DNA of 64,000 nt from Palsa-883 sp963847615 (GCA_963847615.1 CAWKAN010000025.1:372001-436000), one strand, 5' to 3'; shown: positions 51,449 through 61,083, counted from the first letter of the stretch. The notes: generated from the sequence alone by a model not told the origin. Translations and numbers: made by a program.

Positions 51449-52762
51449 TCAGAAGCGTTCCTTCAGGTATCTGAAGAAGCGGGCGAACGATCCGCTGGCC
51501 GGGGCGCTCTCCATCTCGATGTCCTCCAGCGTGCGGCCCGCGCCGGCCGCCCAGGCCAGCAGGCCCGCCGCGGTGGCAAAGGCGGGGCCCGAGGCGCTGT
51601 CCGGCAGGCCACGCAGCGCGAAGGGCCGTCCGAGTCGCACCGGCTTGTTCAGCATGTGCGCGGCCATCTCGCGCACTCCGGCGAGTTGGCAGGAGCCGCC
51701 GGTCAACACGACGCGCGCGCCCATCGCGCGCGTCAGGCCGGCGGTTTCAAGCCGGTCGCGCACCAATTGGAAGATCTCCTCGACGCGCGGGCGGACCACG
51801 TTCACCACCATGCTGCGCGGCACCTTGGCGAACTGGTGCTCGTCCTCGCCGACCAGCGGCACGGTGAGGAATTCGCGCTCGTCGTCGGCGCACGACTGCG
51901 CGTTGCCGTGCAGCGTCTTCATCCGCTCGGCATGCGCCACGGTGGTGACCAGCTCGCGCGCCAGGTCGCTGGTGATGTGCATGCCGCCGACCGGCAATTG
52001 CGCGGTGTGCAGCAACTGGCCCTCGGCGAACACCGCGACGCCGGTGGTGCCGCCGCCCATGTCGATGACGGTGGCGCCCATGTCGCGCTCGTCCGCCACC
52101 AGCGTGGCAAGGCCCGCGGCCATCGGCGCCGACACCACCTCGGCGATCTCCAGGTCGCAGCGCGCGATGCAGGCGCCCAGCGTGCGCAGCGCCGAGGCCG
52201 CCGCATCGACAATGTGCAGCCGCGCCGTCAGCGTCGAGCAATACAGGCCGCGCGGATCGGCGACGTGGTCCGTGGTATCGACCATGAAGGATAGCGGCAA
52301 CGAGTGGATCACCTCGCGCCCCTCGGAGGCGGAACGGATCCGCGCCTCGAGCATCACGCGGCGGATGTCCTGTTCGACCACGATGCGCCCGCCGGCGGCG
52401 GCATTGCCGATCGGCCACTGCACGTTGAACAGCCGCGAGTTGGGCTGGCCGCAGGACAGGTTCACGGTGACCGCCTGCAGCGTCGTGTCGGCCATGTCCT
52501 CGGCCTGGCCGACCGCGGCGCGGATGGCCCGCTCGGCGTCCTCGATGTTGACGATCCCGCCGGCGCGCACGCCGCGGCCGCGCTGCCAGCCGAAGCCCAG
52601 CACGCGCAACGATCCGTCGCCCTCGGTACGCCCGATCAGGCAGGCCACCTTGGTGGTGCCGATGTCGAGCACCCCGAACGGGCCGGCGCGGTGATGGCGC
52701 GCGCGCTTCGGCTCCGCGGGCTCCGAGCGCGGCGGCGGCAGGCGGCGCGACATGTCGTTCAT
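51449..52762 (-). CDS. ftsA: Cell division protein FtsA
   Basis: 437 residues from the ATG at 52762. An actin-like ATPase that tethers FtsZ to the membrane and activates septal synthesis. The phosphate-1 site is GVLDIGTTKVACLIG, the phosphate-2 site is VIDMGGGTTGVAVF, and the adenosine motif is VVLTGGSCQLAGV. The C-terminal SFARFFRYLKERF forms the amphipathic membrane-targeting helix. Located between ftsQ and ftsZ as usual. Confidence 0.96.
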   Translation of the reverse strand: MNDMSRRLPPPRSEPAEPKRARHHRAGPFGVLDIGTTKVACLIGRTEGDGSLRVLGFGWQRGRGVRAGGIVNIEDAERAIRAAVGQAEDMADTTLQAVTVNLSCGQPNSRLFNVQWPIGNAAAGGRIVVEQDIRRVMLEARIRSASEGREVIHSLPLSFMVDTTDHVADPRGLYCSTLTARLHIVDAAASALRTLGACIARCDLEIAEVVSAPMAAGLATLVADERDMGATVIDMGGGTTGVAVFAEGQLLHTAQLPVGGMHITSDLARELVTTVAHAERMKTLHGNAQSCADDEREFLTVPLVGEDEHQFAKVPRSMVVNVVRPRVEEIFQLVRDRLETAGLTRAMGARVVLTGGSCQLAGVREMAAHMLNKPVRLGRPFALRGLPDSASGPAFATAAGLLAWAAGAGRTLEDIEMESAPASGSFARFFRYLKERF

Positions 52763-52841
52763 GGGCGCGCTCCGCGCATGTTGGCGACCGCCCCGCCCAG
52801 GCTGGTTTTGGCGGCCATTCCGCGCATTGCGCCTGTTCCGC

Positions 52842-53729
52842 TCATGTCGGCTTCTTCGTTGCGGGATCGGCGGCCGGTTCGGCGCGTGGGCGCAGCACCA
52901 ACCGATCGGGCAGGCGCATATCGACCACCTCCAGCGGCCGATCGAGCAGCGCGTGGTCCTGCTGCAGCGCCGCCAGCCGGTCGAGCGCCGCCGCCTCGTG
53001 GCCTTCCGGCAGCAGCACGCTCATCCCGCCGCGCAACTGCAGGTTCCAGCGCCGCTCGCCGACGCGCACCGCCGCCACCATGCGCGCCATCAGGCCAGGA
53101 TGATCGGTCAATGCGACGATCAGCGCCGTCGCGGCCGCCGGCGCACCCGGTCCCACCACCAGCGGCAAGTAACGGAATTGCGCGACGGCCTCGTTGGTCA
53201 ACACATGGCCGTCGTGGTCGATCAGCACGAACCGGCCCTGGTTCTGCCAGATGGCGAAGGGCGGGTGCTCGACGAGTTGCACGACGATGGTGTCGGGCAG
53301 CCGGCGCTCGACCGTCGCCTGCTTCACCCAGGCCAGTTTCTCGACGTTGCGCCGCGCGGCATCGAGCGAGAAGCCGAGGATCGGTTCGCCCTTGGAGATG
53401 CCCAGCGCCGCACGCAGCAGCGGCTCCGGCGTGTTGGCCCGGCCCTCGATGACGATGCTGTTGACGCGCAGCCCGAGCACGGCGGTGGCATTGCCGATGC
53501 GCTCGCGCAACGTGGCCAGCGAGGCCCGCGACGCCTCGCCTGCGGCGCCACCCGACGCGTCGCCTGGGGCGGTCGCGTGGCGCGCCAGGGCCGCGCCCAG
53601 CAGCAACACGACGCCGATGCCCAGCCAGCCGGCCGGACGCAGCTTCTTCCAGCCACGCCGCAGCCGCAGCCGCAGCGGCGCCGGCCGGTCGTTGATCGAA
53701 TTGCGCGGCTGGCGGGTCACGCGCGGCAT
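52842..53729 (-). CDS. ftsQ: Cell division protein FtsQ (DivIB)
   Basis: 295 residues from the ATG at 53729 (MPRVTRQPRN; GGAG 10 nt upstream); an ATG at 53756 is the alternative. A basic cytoplasmic tail, one membrane helix (WLGIGVVLLLGAALARHA), then POTRA (VLGLRVNSIVIEGRANTPE) and FtsQ domains (ERRLPDTIVVQLVEHPPFAI). It recruits FtsB-FtsL to the divisome. It overlaps the ddl stop by 13 nt. A short GDASGGAAGEASRAS stretch after the membrane helix is repeat-like. Confidence 0.93.
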   Translation of the reverse strand: MPRVTRQPRNSINDRPAPLRLRLRRGWKKLRPAGWLGIGVVLLLGAALARHATAPGDASGGAAGEASRASLATLRERIGNATAVLGLRVNSIVIEGRANTPEPLLRAALGISKGEPILGFSLDAARRNVEKLAWVKQATVERRLPDTIVVQLVEHPPFAIWQNQGRFVLIDHDGHVLTNEAVAQFRYLPLVVGPGAPAAATALIVALTDHPGLMARMVAAVRVGERRWNLQLRGGMSVLLPEGHEAAALDRLAALQQDHALLDRPLEVVDMRLPDRLVLRPRAEPAADPATKKPT

Positions 53730-54781
53730 GCGGCCTGCTCCACCATCCAGGCGCATAGCGTGGGAAAATCGATGCCGAGATGCGCCGCCTGTTCCGGCAA
53801 CAGCGAGGTCGGCGTCAGCCCAGGCTGCGTATTGATCTCCAGCAGCACGAGGCGGCCCGGCTCGCCCGCGGTGTCGTCGTAGCGGAAGTCGCAGCGCGAG
53901 GCGCCGCGGCAGCCCAGCGCGCGATGCGCCGCCAGCGCCATATCGAGCGCGCGCGCATAGGTGCCGGGATGCACCGCAGCGGGAATGATATGGCGCGAGC
54001 CACCGTCGCTGTATTTCGAGTCGTAGTCGTAGAACATGCCGGCCTCGGCGAGGATCTCGGTGACCGCGAGCGCCCGCTCGCCCATCACGCCCACGGTCAG
54101 CTCGCGGCCGGGGATGTATTCCTCGACCATCGCCGCGCGACCGAAGCGCCAGGCGCGTGCCACGTCGGCACGGCGGTTGTCGCCCTGGCGGATGATTTCG
54201 ACGCCGACCGAGGAACCTTCGTTGACCGGCTTGACGACGTAGGGTCGGGGCAGCGGGTCGCCGGCCTCCAGCTCGTCCACCGCCACGACACGACCTTGCG
54301 CCACCGGCAGCCCGTGCGCGGCGAACACCGCCTTGGCCGCCCCCTTGTCCATCGCCAGCGCCGAGGCGAGGACCCCGGAATGCGTGTACGGGATGGCCAG
54401 CCAGTCGAGCACGCCCTGGATCGCGCCGTCCTCGCCGAAGCGGCCGTGCAGGGCGTTGAACACGGCATCGGGACGCGGCGTCAGCGCGGCGATCACCGCG
54501 GCGAGGTCTTCACCCACCTCGATCGGCGTGACCGCGAACCCGGCGCCGCGCAGCGCGGCGATGACCTGCACGCCGGACGACAGGCTCACCGCGCGTTCGG
54601 CCGAGATGCCGCCGTACAGCACCGCGACCCGGCGCCGTGGGTTCACCTCTCCCACGCAGTGCGAGAGGTGGGCGCGCGCAGCGGCGCGGGTGAGGGTCGG
54701 GCCGTGGGCACCACCCTCACCCGGCGAGCTCCGCTCGCCGACCTCTCCCGCAGGCGGGAGAGGTGTACGGATCTCGCTCAT
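53717..54781 (-). CDS. ddl: D-alanine--D-alanine ligase with a repeat-derived N-terminal extension
   Basis: 354 residues from the ATG at 54781, which overlaps the murB stop (ATGA). Makes the D-Ala-D-Ala dipeptide. The Ddl fold starts at about residue 50 (RRRVAVLYGGISAERAVSLS); key blocks are AMDKGAAKAVFAAHGLP, VVKPVNEGSSVGVEII, EEYIPGRELTVGV and LLEINTQPGLTPTSLLPEQA. Residues about 5-47 (TPLPPAGEVGERSSPGEGG and on) are translated from a palindromic repeat element, which is in frame and free of stops. The enzyme is otherwise of normal length. A start after the element would need an unconventional codon. Confidence 0.93.
   Translation of the reverse strand: MSEIRTPLPPAGEVGERSSPGEGGAHGPTLTRAAARAHLSHCVGEVNPRRRVAVLYGGISAERAVSLSSGVQVIAALRGAGFAVTPIEVGEDLAAVIAALTPRPDAVFNALHGRFGEDGAIQGVLDWLAIPYTHSGVLASALAMDKGAAKAVFAAHGLPVAQGRVVAVDELEAGDPLPRPYVVKPVNEGSSVGVEIIRQGDNRRADVARAWRFGRAAMVEEYIPGRELTVGVMGERALAVTEILAEAGMFYDYDSKYSDGGSRHIIPAAVHPGTYARALDMALAAHRALGCRGASRCDFRYDDTAGEPGRLVLLEINTQPGLTPTSLLPEQAAHLGIDFPTLCAWMVEQAACRA
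54642..54768. repeat. Palindromic element (CTCTCCCGC family) inside the ddl coding sequence
   Basis: 127 bp from TTCACCTCTCCCACGCAGTG to GCGGGAGAGGTGTAC, with inner GGGTGAGGGT / ACCCTCACCC arms. It is the same family as 26178-26318. It occupies codons about 5-47 of ddl and is open in the ddl frame. Confidence 0.9.
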
Positions 54782-55728
54782 GGCACCACCTCCGGTCCGC
54801 GCGCGGGGATGCCGATGCGATGGATCTCCCACTGCAACCGCACGCCGCAGGCGGCGAACACCCGCCGGCGCACTTCCTCGCCGAGCCCTTCAAGATCCGC
54901 CGCGGTCGCGGTCCCGGTGTTGATCAGGAAGTTGCAATGCTTTTCGGAAACGACCGCGCCACCGCGGCCAAGCCCGCGGCAGCCGGCGGCATCGATCAGC
55001 TCCCACGCCTTCAACGAACTCACCTCGGGCGGCGGGTTGCGGAAGGTGGACCCGCCGGTGCGGGCGCGCACCGGCTGGGACGCCTCGCGCGCCGCGCGGA
55101 TCTCCGCCATGCGCGCCGCGATCGCCGCCGGCGCGCCGCGCCGCGCCCGCAGCCGCGCCCGCGTGACGACGGCACCCGCCGGCAGGCCGGCATGGCGATA
55201 GGCGAAGGCCAGGTCAGCCGCGCTCATGCGCCGCGCGCTGCCTTGGCGCGAAACGATCTCCGCCCAGTCCAGAGCGCCGGCGACATCGCCGCCATAGGCG
55301 CCGGCGTTCATCGCCACGGCGCCGCCGATGGTGCCGGGAATGCCGGACAGGAATTCGATGCCGGTCAGCCCGGCGGCGGCGGCATGTTCCGCTACCGTGA
55401 CATCCAGCGCGGCGGCGCCGGCGATCACGCCGTCGGTCTCGACGGCAATGGCGTTGAAGCCGCGCGCCAGCCGGATGGTGATCCCCGGCAGGCCGCCGTC
55501 GCGGATGATCAGGTTCGAGCACGCACCCAGCACGTGCATCGGCAGGTCGCGCGGCAGGGCCGCCAGGAACTGCGCGAGGTCCGCCGCATCCGCCGGGCGA
55601 ACCAGCACCTCGGCGGCGCCGCCGACGCGGAACCAGGTGAACGGGGCCAGCGGCGCATCGGCCTGCGCGCGCCCGCGCAACGGCGGCAGCATGTCGATCA
55701 ACCCATGGCTGACGGGCGCTGCCATCAT
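54778..55728 (-). CDS. murB: UDP-N-acetylenolpyruvoylglucosamine reductase
   Basis: 316 residues from ATG 55728 (GGAGG 7 nt upstream; a second ATG follows at once). Reduces UDP-GlcNAc-enolpyruvate to UDP-MurNAc with NADPH and FAD. FAD-binding blocks are FTWFRVGGAAEVLVRPAD and GACSNLIIRDGGLPG; the active-site region is GIPGTIGGAVAMNAGAYGGD, and the proton donor Ser is in GGSTFRNP (type I MurB). The overlap with murC (ATGA) and ddl (ATGA) indicates tight coupling. Confidence 0.96.
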   Translation of the reverse strand: MMAAPVSHGLIDMLPPLRGRAQADAPLAPFTWFRVGGAAEVLVRPADAADLAQFLAALPRDLPMHVLGACSNLIIRDGGLPGITIRLARGFNAIAVETDGVIAGAAALDVTVAEHAAAAGLTGIEFLSGIPGTIGGAVAMNAGAYGGDVAGALDWAEIVSRQGSARRMSAADLAFAYRHAGLPAGAVVTRARLRARRGAPAAIAARMAEIRAAREASQPVRARTGGSTFRNPPPEVSSLKAWELIDAAGCRGLGRGGAVVSEKHCNFLINTGTATAADLEGLGEEVRRRVFAACGVRLQWEIHRIGIPARGPEVVP

Positions 55729-57257
55729 GGTCCGCCTCCGGCGGCTCGCCGGCCGACGGTTGGATGTCCGGCGCCCGGCGGTTCGCTGCCCGCACGGCCG
55801 GGACCGGGATGTCCGGATCCGGCGCGTCCCCCGCCGGATGGGCCGGCGTTGGCCTGCAACACCGCCAGCTCGGCGGGCAGCGTGGCAGCCCATTGGGTGA
55901 TCGAACCGGCGCCGAGGCAGACGACGAAATCGCCCGGCTTGGCCATGGCGTGCACCATCTCGGCCAGCCGTGCCGGGCTGGGCAGCGGCACGACGCTGCG
56001 ATGGCCGCGCGCGCGCAGCCCGTCGACCAGCGCGTCGCGATGCACCCCGGCGATCGGTGTCTCGCCGGCCGGATAGACATCGGCGACGATCACCGTGCCG
56101 GCGTCGTTCATGCAGGTGCAGAACTCGCTGAACAGCGAGTGCAGCCGCGAGTAGCGGTGCGGCTGCACCACCGCGATGACGTCGCGCGCGCCGGCCTGGC
56201 GCGCCGCCTTCAGCACCGCGGCGATCTCCACCGGGTGGTGGCCGTAATCGTCGATCACGGTGATGCCGCCGGTCTCGCCGGTCTTGGTGAAGCGGCGCTT
56301 GACGCCGCGGAAGGCGAGCAGGGCGCCGCGCAGCGTGGCCTCGGCGATGTCCATCTCGACGCCCACCGCGATCGCGGCCAGCGCGTTCTGCACGTTGTGT
56401 TGGCCCAGCATCGGCAGCCGGAACGGTCCCAGCTTGCGCTCCCGCTTGCGCGCGCGATCGGCGACCATCACGTCGAAGGTGGCACCGGAACGGTCGGTGT
56501 TGACGCGCTCCGCGCGCACATCGGCCTGTGGCGAAAATCCGTAGGTGACGATGCGATGATCCGACAGGCGCGGGATCATCTGCTGCACCGCCGGATGGTC
56601 GATGCACAGCACCGCGAAGCCGTAGAACGGGATGTTGGAGACGAACTGGTCGTAGCCCGCCAGCATCGCCTCGGCGGTGCCCCAGTGGTCCAGGTGCTCG
56701 GCGTCCATGTTGGTGACGATCGCGATCACCGCCGGCAGGCGCAGGAAGCTGCCGTCGCTTTCGTCGGCCTCCACCACCATCCATTCGCCGGCGCCCAGCC
56801 GCGTGTTGCTGCCGTAGGCGTTGATGATGCCGCCGTTGATCACGGTGGGATCCAGCTTCGCGGCTTCCAGAATCGCCGCGACCATGCTGGTGGTCGTGGT
56901 CTTGCCGTGCGTGCCGCCGACCGCGATCGACCATTTCAGCCGCATCAGCTCGGCCAGCATCTCGGCGCGGCGCACCACCGGGATCAGCCGCGCGCGCGCC
57001 GCCACGACCTCGGGGTTGTCGCGCCGCACCGCCGACGAAACGACCAGCACCTGCGCGTCGCCGAGATTGGCCGCGTCGTGGCCGATGGCGATCTTCACCC
57101 CGGCCTCGCGCAGCCGCTTCACGTTGGCGGAGTCGCTGATATCGCTGCCCTGCACGCGATAGCCGAGCGTGTGCAGCACCTCGGCGATGCCGGACATGCC
57201 GATGCCGCCGATGCCGACGAAATGCATGGTGCCGATCGAGAGTGGCAGCGCCCTCAT
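55725..57257 (-). CDS. murC: UDP-N-acetylmuramate--L-alanine ligase with a repeat-type C-terminal tail
   Basis: 510 residues from ATG 57257. Adds L-Ala to UDP-MurNAc. The N-terminal HFVGIGGIGMSGIAEVLH, the ATP loop GGTHGKTTTTSMVA, and blocks EADESDGSF, DYGHHPVEI and QPHRYSRLH are intact. After VCLGAGSITQWAATLPAELA the last 42 residues (GPSGG, GRAGS, GHPGP, GRAGS, EPPGA, GHPTV and on) are pentapeptide-like and go beyond the family's usual end. Its start overlaps the murG stop and its stop overlaps the murB ATG. Confidence 0.95.
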   Translation of the reverse strand: MRALPLSIGTMHFVGIGGIGMSGIAEVLHTLGYRVQGSDISDSANVKRLREAGVKIAIGHDAANLGDAQVLVVSSAVRRDNPEVVAARARLIPVVRRAEMLAELMRLKWSIAVGGTHGKTTTTSMVAAILEAAKLDPTVINGGIINAYGSNTRLGAGEWMVVEADESDGSFLRLPAVIAIVTNMDAEHLDHWGTAEAMLAGYDQFVSNIPFYGFAVLCIDHPAVQQMIPRLSDHRIVTYGFSPQADVRAERVNTDRSGATFDVMVADRARKRERKLGPFRLPMLGQHNVQNALAAIAVGVEMDIAEATLRGALLAFRGVKRRFTKTGETGGITVIDDYGHHPVEIAAVLKAARQAGARDVIAVVQPHRYSRLHSLFSEFCTCMNDAGTVIVADVYPAGETPIAGVHRDALVDGLRARGHRSVVPLPSPARLAEMVHAMAKPGDFVVCLGAGSITQWAATLPAELAVLQANAGPSGGGRAGSGHPGPGRAGSEPPGAGHPTVGRRAAGGGP

Positions 57258-58396
57258 GGCGTCACCTCCTGGCGCACCAGCGATTCCACCAGGTCGGCCA
57301 GCCGCGCCGTGGCATCGGCGCAGCCGACGCGGCGCGCGGCGCGGGCGGCGTGCGCCAGCATGTCGGGTTGGTGCAGCAGCGACACGAGCCGGTCCGCCAG
57401 CAGCGCCGGGGTGAAATCGCGCTGGGCGATGGCGGAGGCGCCGCCGGCGGCGACCAGCACGCGCGCGTTGGCGCTCTGGTGGTCGTCGATCGCGTTCGGC
57501 AACGGAACCAGGATCGCCGGCCGCCCGGCGACCGCCAGTTCGGCAACCGACGAAGCGCCGGCGCGCGAAATCACCAGATGCGCCGCCGCGAGGCGCGCCG
57601 CCACATCGGGGAAGAACGCCGACAACTCTGCGGCGACGCCGCTCTGCGCATAGGCGGCGCGCACGCGCGCGAGGTCCTCCGCACGGCACTGCTGGACGAT
57701 GGCCAGCCGGGCGCGCAAATCCGCCGGCAGCAGGGCGACCGCGTCGGGCACCACGTCGCTGAACACCCGCGCGCCGAGCGAACCGCCCAGCACCAGCAGG
57801 CGCACCGCACCGTCCGCGGGGGCGCGGTCCGGCGGCACGTAGCCTTGTTCCGCCAGGGCGGCGATGGCAGGGCGCACCGGGTTGCCGGTGACCACCGTCG
57901 CGGCGACCTCCGGCACACGCTCGGTGGCGGCGAAGCTCAGTGCCAGAACCGTCGCATGGCGCGCCAGGAAACGATTGGCGCGGCCCAGCACGGCGTTCTG
58001 TTCGTGCAGGATCACCGGGCAACGCCGCGCCGACCTGCGGCCCGGCAGGCGTGCCGCCAGCACGGGCGCGACCGCCGGATAGCCGCCGAACGCCACCACC
58101 GCGGCAACATCGAGCCGGGCCAGGATCCCGCGCGCCTGCACGACGCCGCGGGCAAGTGCGGCAAGCGCCGCGGCGCCGCGCAGCACGCCGCGCCCGGCGA
58201 TGCCCGCGCCGTGGATGACGAAGCGCTCATGGCCGGCGAACACCGGGCTCTGCAGCCCGGCCGAGCGCGCATCGCACAGCAGCACGATGCGCCTGCCGCG
58301 CGCGAGCAGTTCGCTCGCCAGCGCTTCGGCCGGGAAGAAATGCCCACCGGTTCCACCCGCAACGATCGCCACGGGATGCACTGCCGGGCCTCTCAT
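57254..58396 (-). CDS. murG: UDP-N-acetylglucosamine--undecaprenyl-pyrophosphoryl-MurNAc-pentapeptide transferase
   Basis: 380 residues from ATG 58396. GT-B glycosyltransferase on the inner face of the inner membrane that turns lipid I into lipid II. The first G loop is VAIVAGGTGGHFFPA; others are LLVLGGSLGARVFSD and VISRAGASSVAELAVAGRPA (UDP-GlcNAc site), followed by LVPLPNAIDDHQ. The ATGs further upstream overlap the end of the ftsW region and lack a ribosome site. Stop overlaps the murC start. Confidence 0.95.
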   Translation of the reverse strand: MRGPAVHPVAIVAGGTGGHFFPAEALASELLARGRRIVLLCDARSAGLQSPVFAGHERFVIHGAGIAGRGVLRGAAALAALARGVVQARGILARLDVAAVVAFGGYPAVAPVLAARLPGRRSARRCPVILHEQNAVLGRANRFLARHATVLALSFAATERVPEVAATVVTGNPVRPAIAALAEQGYVPPDRAPADGAVRLLVLGGSLGARVFSDVVPDAVALLPADLRARLAIVQQCRAEDLARVRAAYAQSGVAAELSAFFPDVAARLAAAHLVISRAGASSVAELAVAGRPAILVPLPNAIDDHQSANARVLVAAGGASAIAQRDFTPALLADRLVSLLHQPDMLAHAARAARRVGCADATARLADLVESLVRQEVTP

Positions 58397-58436
58397 GCCA
58401 CGGCCTCGACCAGCAGCGCCCGCATGAACAGGCCCC

Positions 58437-59567
58437 TCATGGCGCGTCGCCATGCCGTCGCCGTCGCGTCAGCGCCAGCAGCATGCCGATGCCCAGCGCC
58501 ACCGCCATCACCGATGACCCGCCATAGGAAATGAACGGCAAGGTCATCCCCTTGGTCGGAATGAGTTGCAGCGACGAGGCCATGTTGACGAAGGCCTGCA
58601 GCCCGAAGCCGGTGATCAGCCCGGCGCAGGCCAGCACGGTGAACGGATCGGGCTCCTTCAGCAGTTGCAGCAGGCCGCGCAGCACGATGAAGGCGAACAC
58701 GCCGATGATGACCAGGCAGACCACCATGCCGAACTCCTCGCCGACGACGGCGAAGACGAAATCGGCGTGGGCGTCGGGCAGCACGTCCTTGACATGGCCC
58801 TCGCCGGGGCCGCGGCCCCACAGGCCGCCGTTGCCGAACGCCTCCAGCGCCTTCATGGGCTGGTAGTCGGCGGCGGCCCCGGCCGCCCCGGGGTGGAGAA
58901 ATTCCTGCACCCGCTTCTGCACGTGGCTGAAGAACAGATAGGCCGCGACCCCGCCCCCGCCGATCCCCAGCGCGCCCAGGCCGACCAGGAACAGGTTCAG
59001 CCCCGCCAGGAACATCTGGGCGAAGAACACCATCGTGATCACGCCCAGCATGCCGATATCCGGCTGCGACTTCAGGCAGAAGGCGATCAACACATACAAC
59101 CCGATCGCGATCGTCATGCCGGGGAAGCGCGGCACCTGCTTGCCCTCGGCGATCAGCCAGGCGGCGGCGATGGCGAAGCAGGGTTTCAGGAATTCGCTCG
59201 GCTGGATCTGCATCCCCGGCAGGGCGATCCAGCGGCGGGCGCCCTTGATCTCGATGCCGACCAGCAGGGTCATCGCGGTCAGCGTCAGCGCCGCCACGCA
59301 GCCGATCAGCGCGATGCGGCGCACGTCGCGCGGCGACAGCAGCGACACCCCCACGACGATCACGCCGGCGACGGCGAGGAACACCACCTGCTTCAGGATG
59401 AACATGTCGCGCGCGACATGGATGCGCTCGGCCACGGCGGGGCTGGCGGCCAGCATCATGATGTAGCCGAAGCCGATCAGCACGCCGACCGCGCCCAGCG
59501 TCCAGCGATCGACGGTCCACCACCAGCGGCCCAGCAGCGAGGCGTCGGCGCGCGACAGCGTGGGCAT
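58437..59567 (-). CDS. ftsW: Septal peptidoglycan polymerase FtsW (SEDS family)
   Basis: 376 residues from ATG 59567, about ten membrane helices. The SEDS signature lies in KGARRWIALPGMQIQPSEFLK, the large extracellular loop holds SQPDIGMLGVI and GRGPGEGHVKDVLPDAHADF, and the C-terminal blocks FVNMASSLQLIPTKGMTLPF and SYGGSS are intact. FtsW polymerises lipid II at the septum with FtsI. Its ATG overlaps the expected murD TGA (TGATG), though the murD frame as sequenced runs past it. Confidence 0.95.
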   Translation of the reverse strand: MPTLSRADASLLGRWWWTVDRWTLGAVGVLIGFGYIMMLAASPAVAERIHVARDMFILKQVVFLAVAGVIVVGVSLLSPRDVRRIALIGCVAALTLTAMTLLVGIEIKGARRWIALPGMQIQPSEFLKPCFAIAAAWLIAEGKQVPRFPGMTIAIGLYVLIAFCLKSQPDIGMLGVITMVFFAQMFLAGLNLFLVGLGALGIGGGGVAAYLFFSHVQKRVQEFLHPGAAGAAADYQPMKALEAFGNGGLWGRGPGEGHVKDVLPDAHADFVFAVVGEEFGMVVCLVIIGVFAFIVLRGLLQLLKEPDPFTVLACAGLITGFGLQAFVNMASSLQLIPTKGMTLPFISYGGSSVMAVALGIGMLLALTRRRRHGDAP

Positions 59568-61083
59568 CAGGCCGCCCCCCGCGCGGTGTTGCCCAAGGGG
59601 GGGCCTGGCGGGCAACCAAGGCGGCCACCAGGGCGGCAAAGCGATCACCGCGCTGGTCATAGCCGGTGAACTGGTCCCAGCTCGCGCAGGCCGGCGACAG
59701 CAGCACGATCGGCGCGCCGGTGCGCCGCGCGGCGGCGAGCGCGGCGGGCACCGCCTGCTCCAGCGTGCCGACGATCTCGTGCGGCACATGGTGCGCGGCG
59801 AGCGTGGCGGCAAAGTCCGCTGCGTCGCGGCCGATCAGCAGGGCCTGCGCGATGCGCGGGAAGTATGCCGCCAGAGGCTCGATGCCGCCCTCCTTCTGCA
59901 TCCCCCCGGCAATCCAGACGATGCGCTCGTGGCAGACCAGGGCGCGCGCCGCCGAATCGGCATTGGTCGCCTTGCTGTCGTTGATGAACACGACATTGAT
60001 GCAGCCGGGGCCGTCGATCTCGCCGACGCGCTGCTGGCGGTGCGGCAGGCCGGGATAGGACAGCAGGCCGGCAGCGACGGCGGCGCGCGACACCTGGAGC
60101 GCGAAGGCCATCGCCGCGGCGGCGGCGGCATTCTGCGCGTTGTGCGCGCCGGGCAGCGCCGCCGCCCCGGCCAGGTCCACGATCGGGCCCTCGGCATCGC
60201 GCAGGGTTCCCCGGTCGCACCAGATGTCGGCCCCCGCTTCGCCCGAGCCTGCCCCACCCGAGCGTGCCTCGCCCGAAACCGTGACCACCCTGGCGGGGCG
60301 CGTGCGCAGCCAATCGGACATCGCCCGCGCGCCGGCGTCGTCGATCCCCACCACCGCCAGGTCGTCCGCGGTCTGGCGGTCGAAGATCGCGCGCTTCGCC
60401 ATGGCGTAGCCCGCCATGTCGCCGTGCCGGTCGATGTGGTCGGCGCTGAGATTGAGCATGACAGCGGCATCGAAGCGTACCGATTCGAGCCGCTCCAACA
60501 TGTAAGATGACATTTCCAGGACATAGATGCCGCCATCGCCCAGCAGCGGCAGCGCCAGGGCCGCCGGGCCGAGATTGGCGCCCGCCGCCACGCTGCGCCC
60601 GGCGCCCGCCAGGATGTGCGCCAGCAGCGCGGTCGTGGTGGACTTGCCGTTGGTGCCGGTGATGCCGACGAAGCGCGCGCGCGAGCCGGCCTTGCGCACC
60701 GCCTGGAACAGCAGCTCCACGTCGCACAGGATCGGCACCCCGGCCTGGCGCGCGCGCGTTGCGGCGACATGCGGCTTCGGCTGCAGATGCGCGATGCCCG
60801 GCGACAGCACCAGTGCGTCGTAGTCGAACGCGCCGGCGGCCGGATCGCGCAGCGCCAGGTTGCCCGTTGTGTCGTGGGCGGCCGCCGCGCGCGCCGCGGC
60901 ATTGTCGTCCCAGGCGTCCACCGCCGCACCCATCGCCGCCAGCGCGCGGGCCGCCGGCAGGCCGTTCCTGCCCAGCCCGGTGACGTGGAAGCGCTTGCCG
61001 GCGAACAGGTCGGCGGGGAAGGCGCCGATCATGGCGTCCCGGCGCGTCGACGCTGCCCCGCGCATGGTGGCTTCCCCGCTCAT
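59567..61083 (-). CDS. murD: UDP-N-acetylmuramoylalanine--D-glutamate ligase (end affected by a homopolymer slip)
   Basis: About 505 codons from ATG 61083, overlapping the mraY stop. Adds D-Glu. VTGLGRNGLPAARALA is the N-terminal domain, GITGTNGKSTTTALLAHIL the ATP loop, LNLSADHIDRHGD and NDSKATNADSAARAL the ligase blocks, and LLSPACASWDQFTGYDQRGD the C-terminal end. In the given sequence the frame continues without stop to 58393; one base more in a C6/G7 tract (59575-59603) would end it at TGA 59567-59569, overlapping the ftsW ATG. A small 15-bp repeat (60239-60283) inserts GEARS, GGAGS, GEAGA at about residues 267-281. Confidence 0.92.
60239..60283. repeat. 15-bp minisatellite inside murD, three units
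   Basis: TCGCCCGAGCCTGCC, CCACCCGAGCGTGCC and TCGCCCGAAACCGTG in tandem, coding on the minus strand for Gly/Glu/Ala/Ser pentapeptides within an otherwise conserved domain. Confidence 0.75.
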
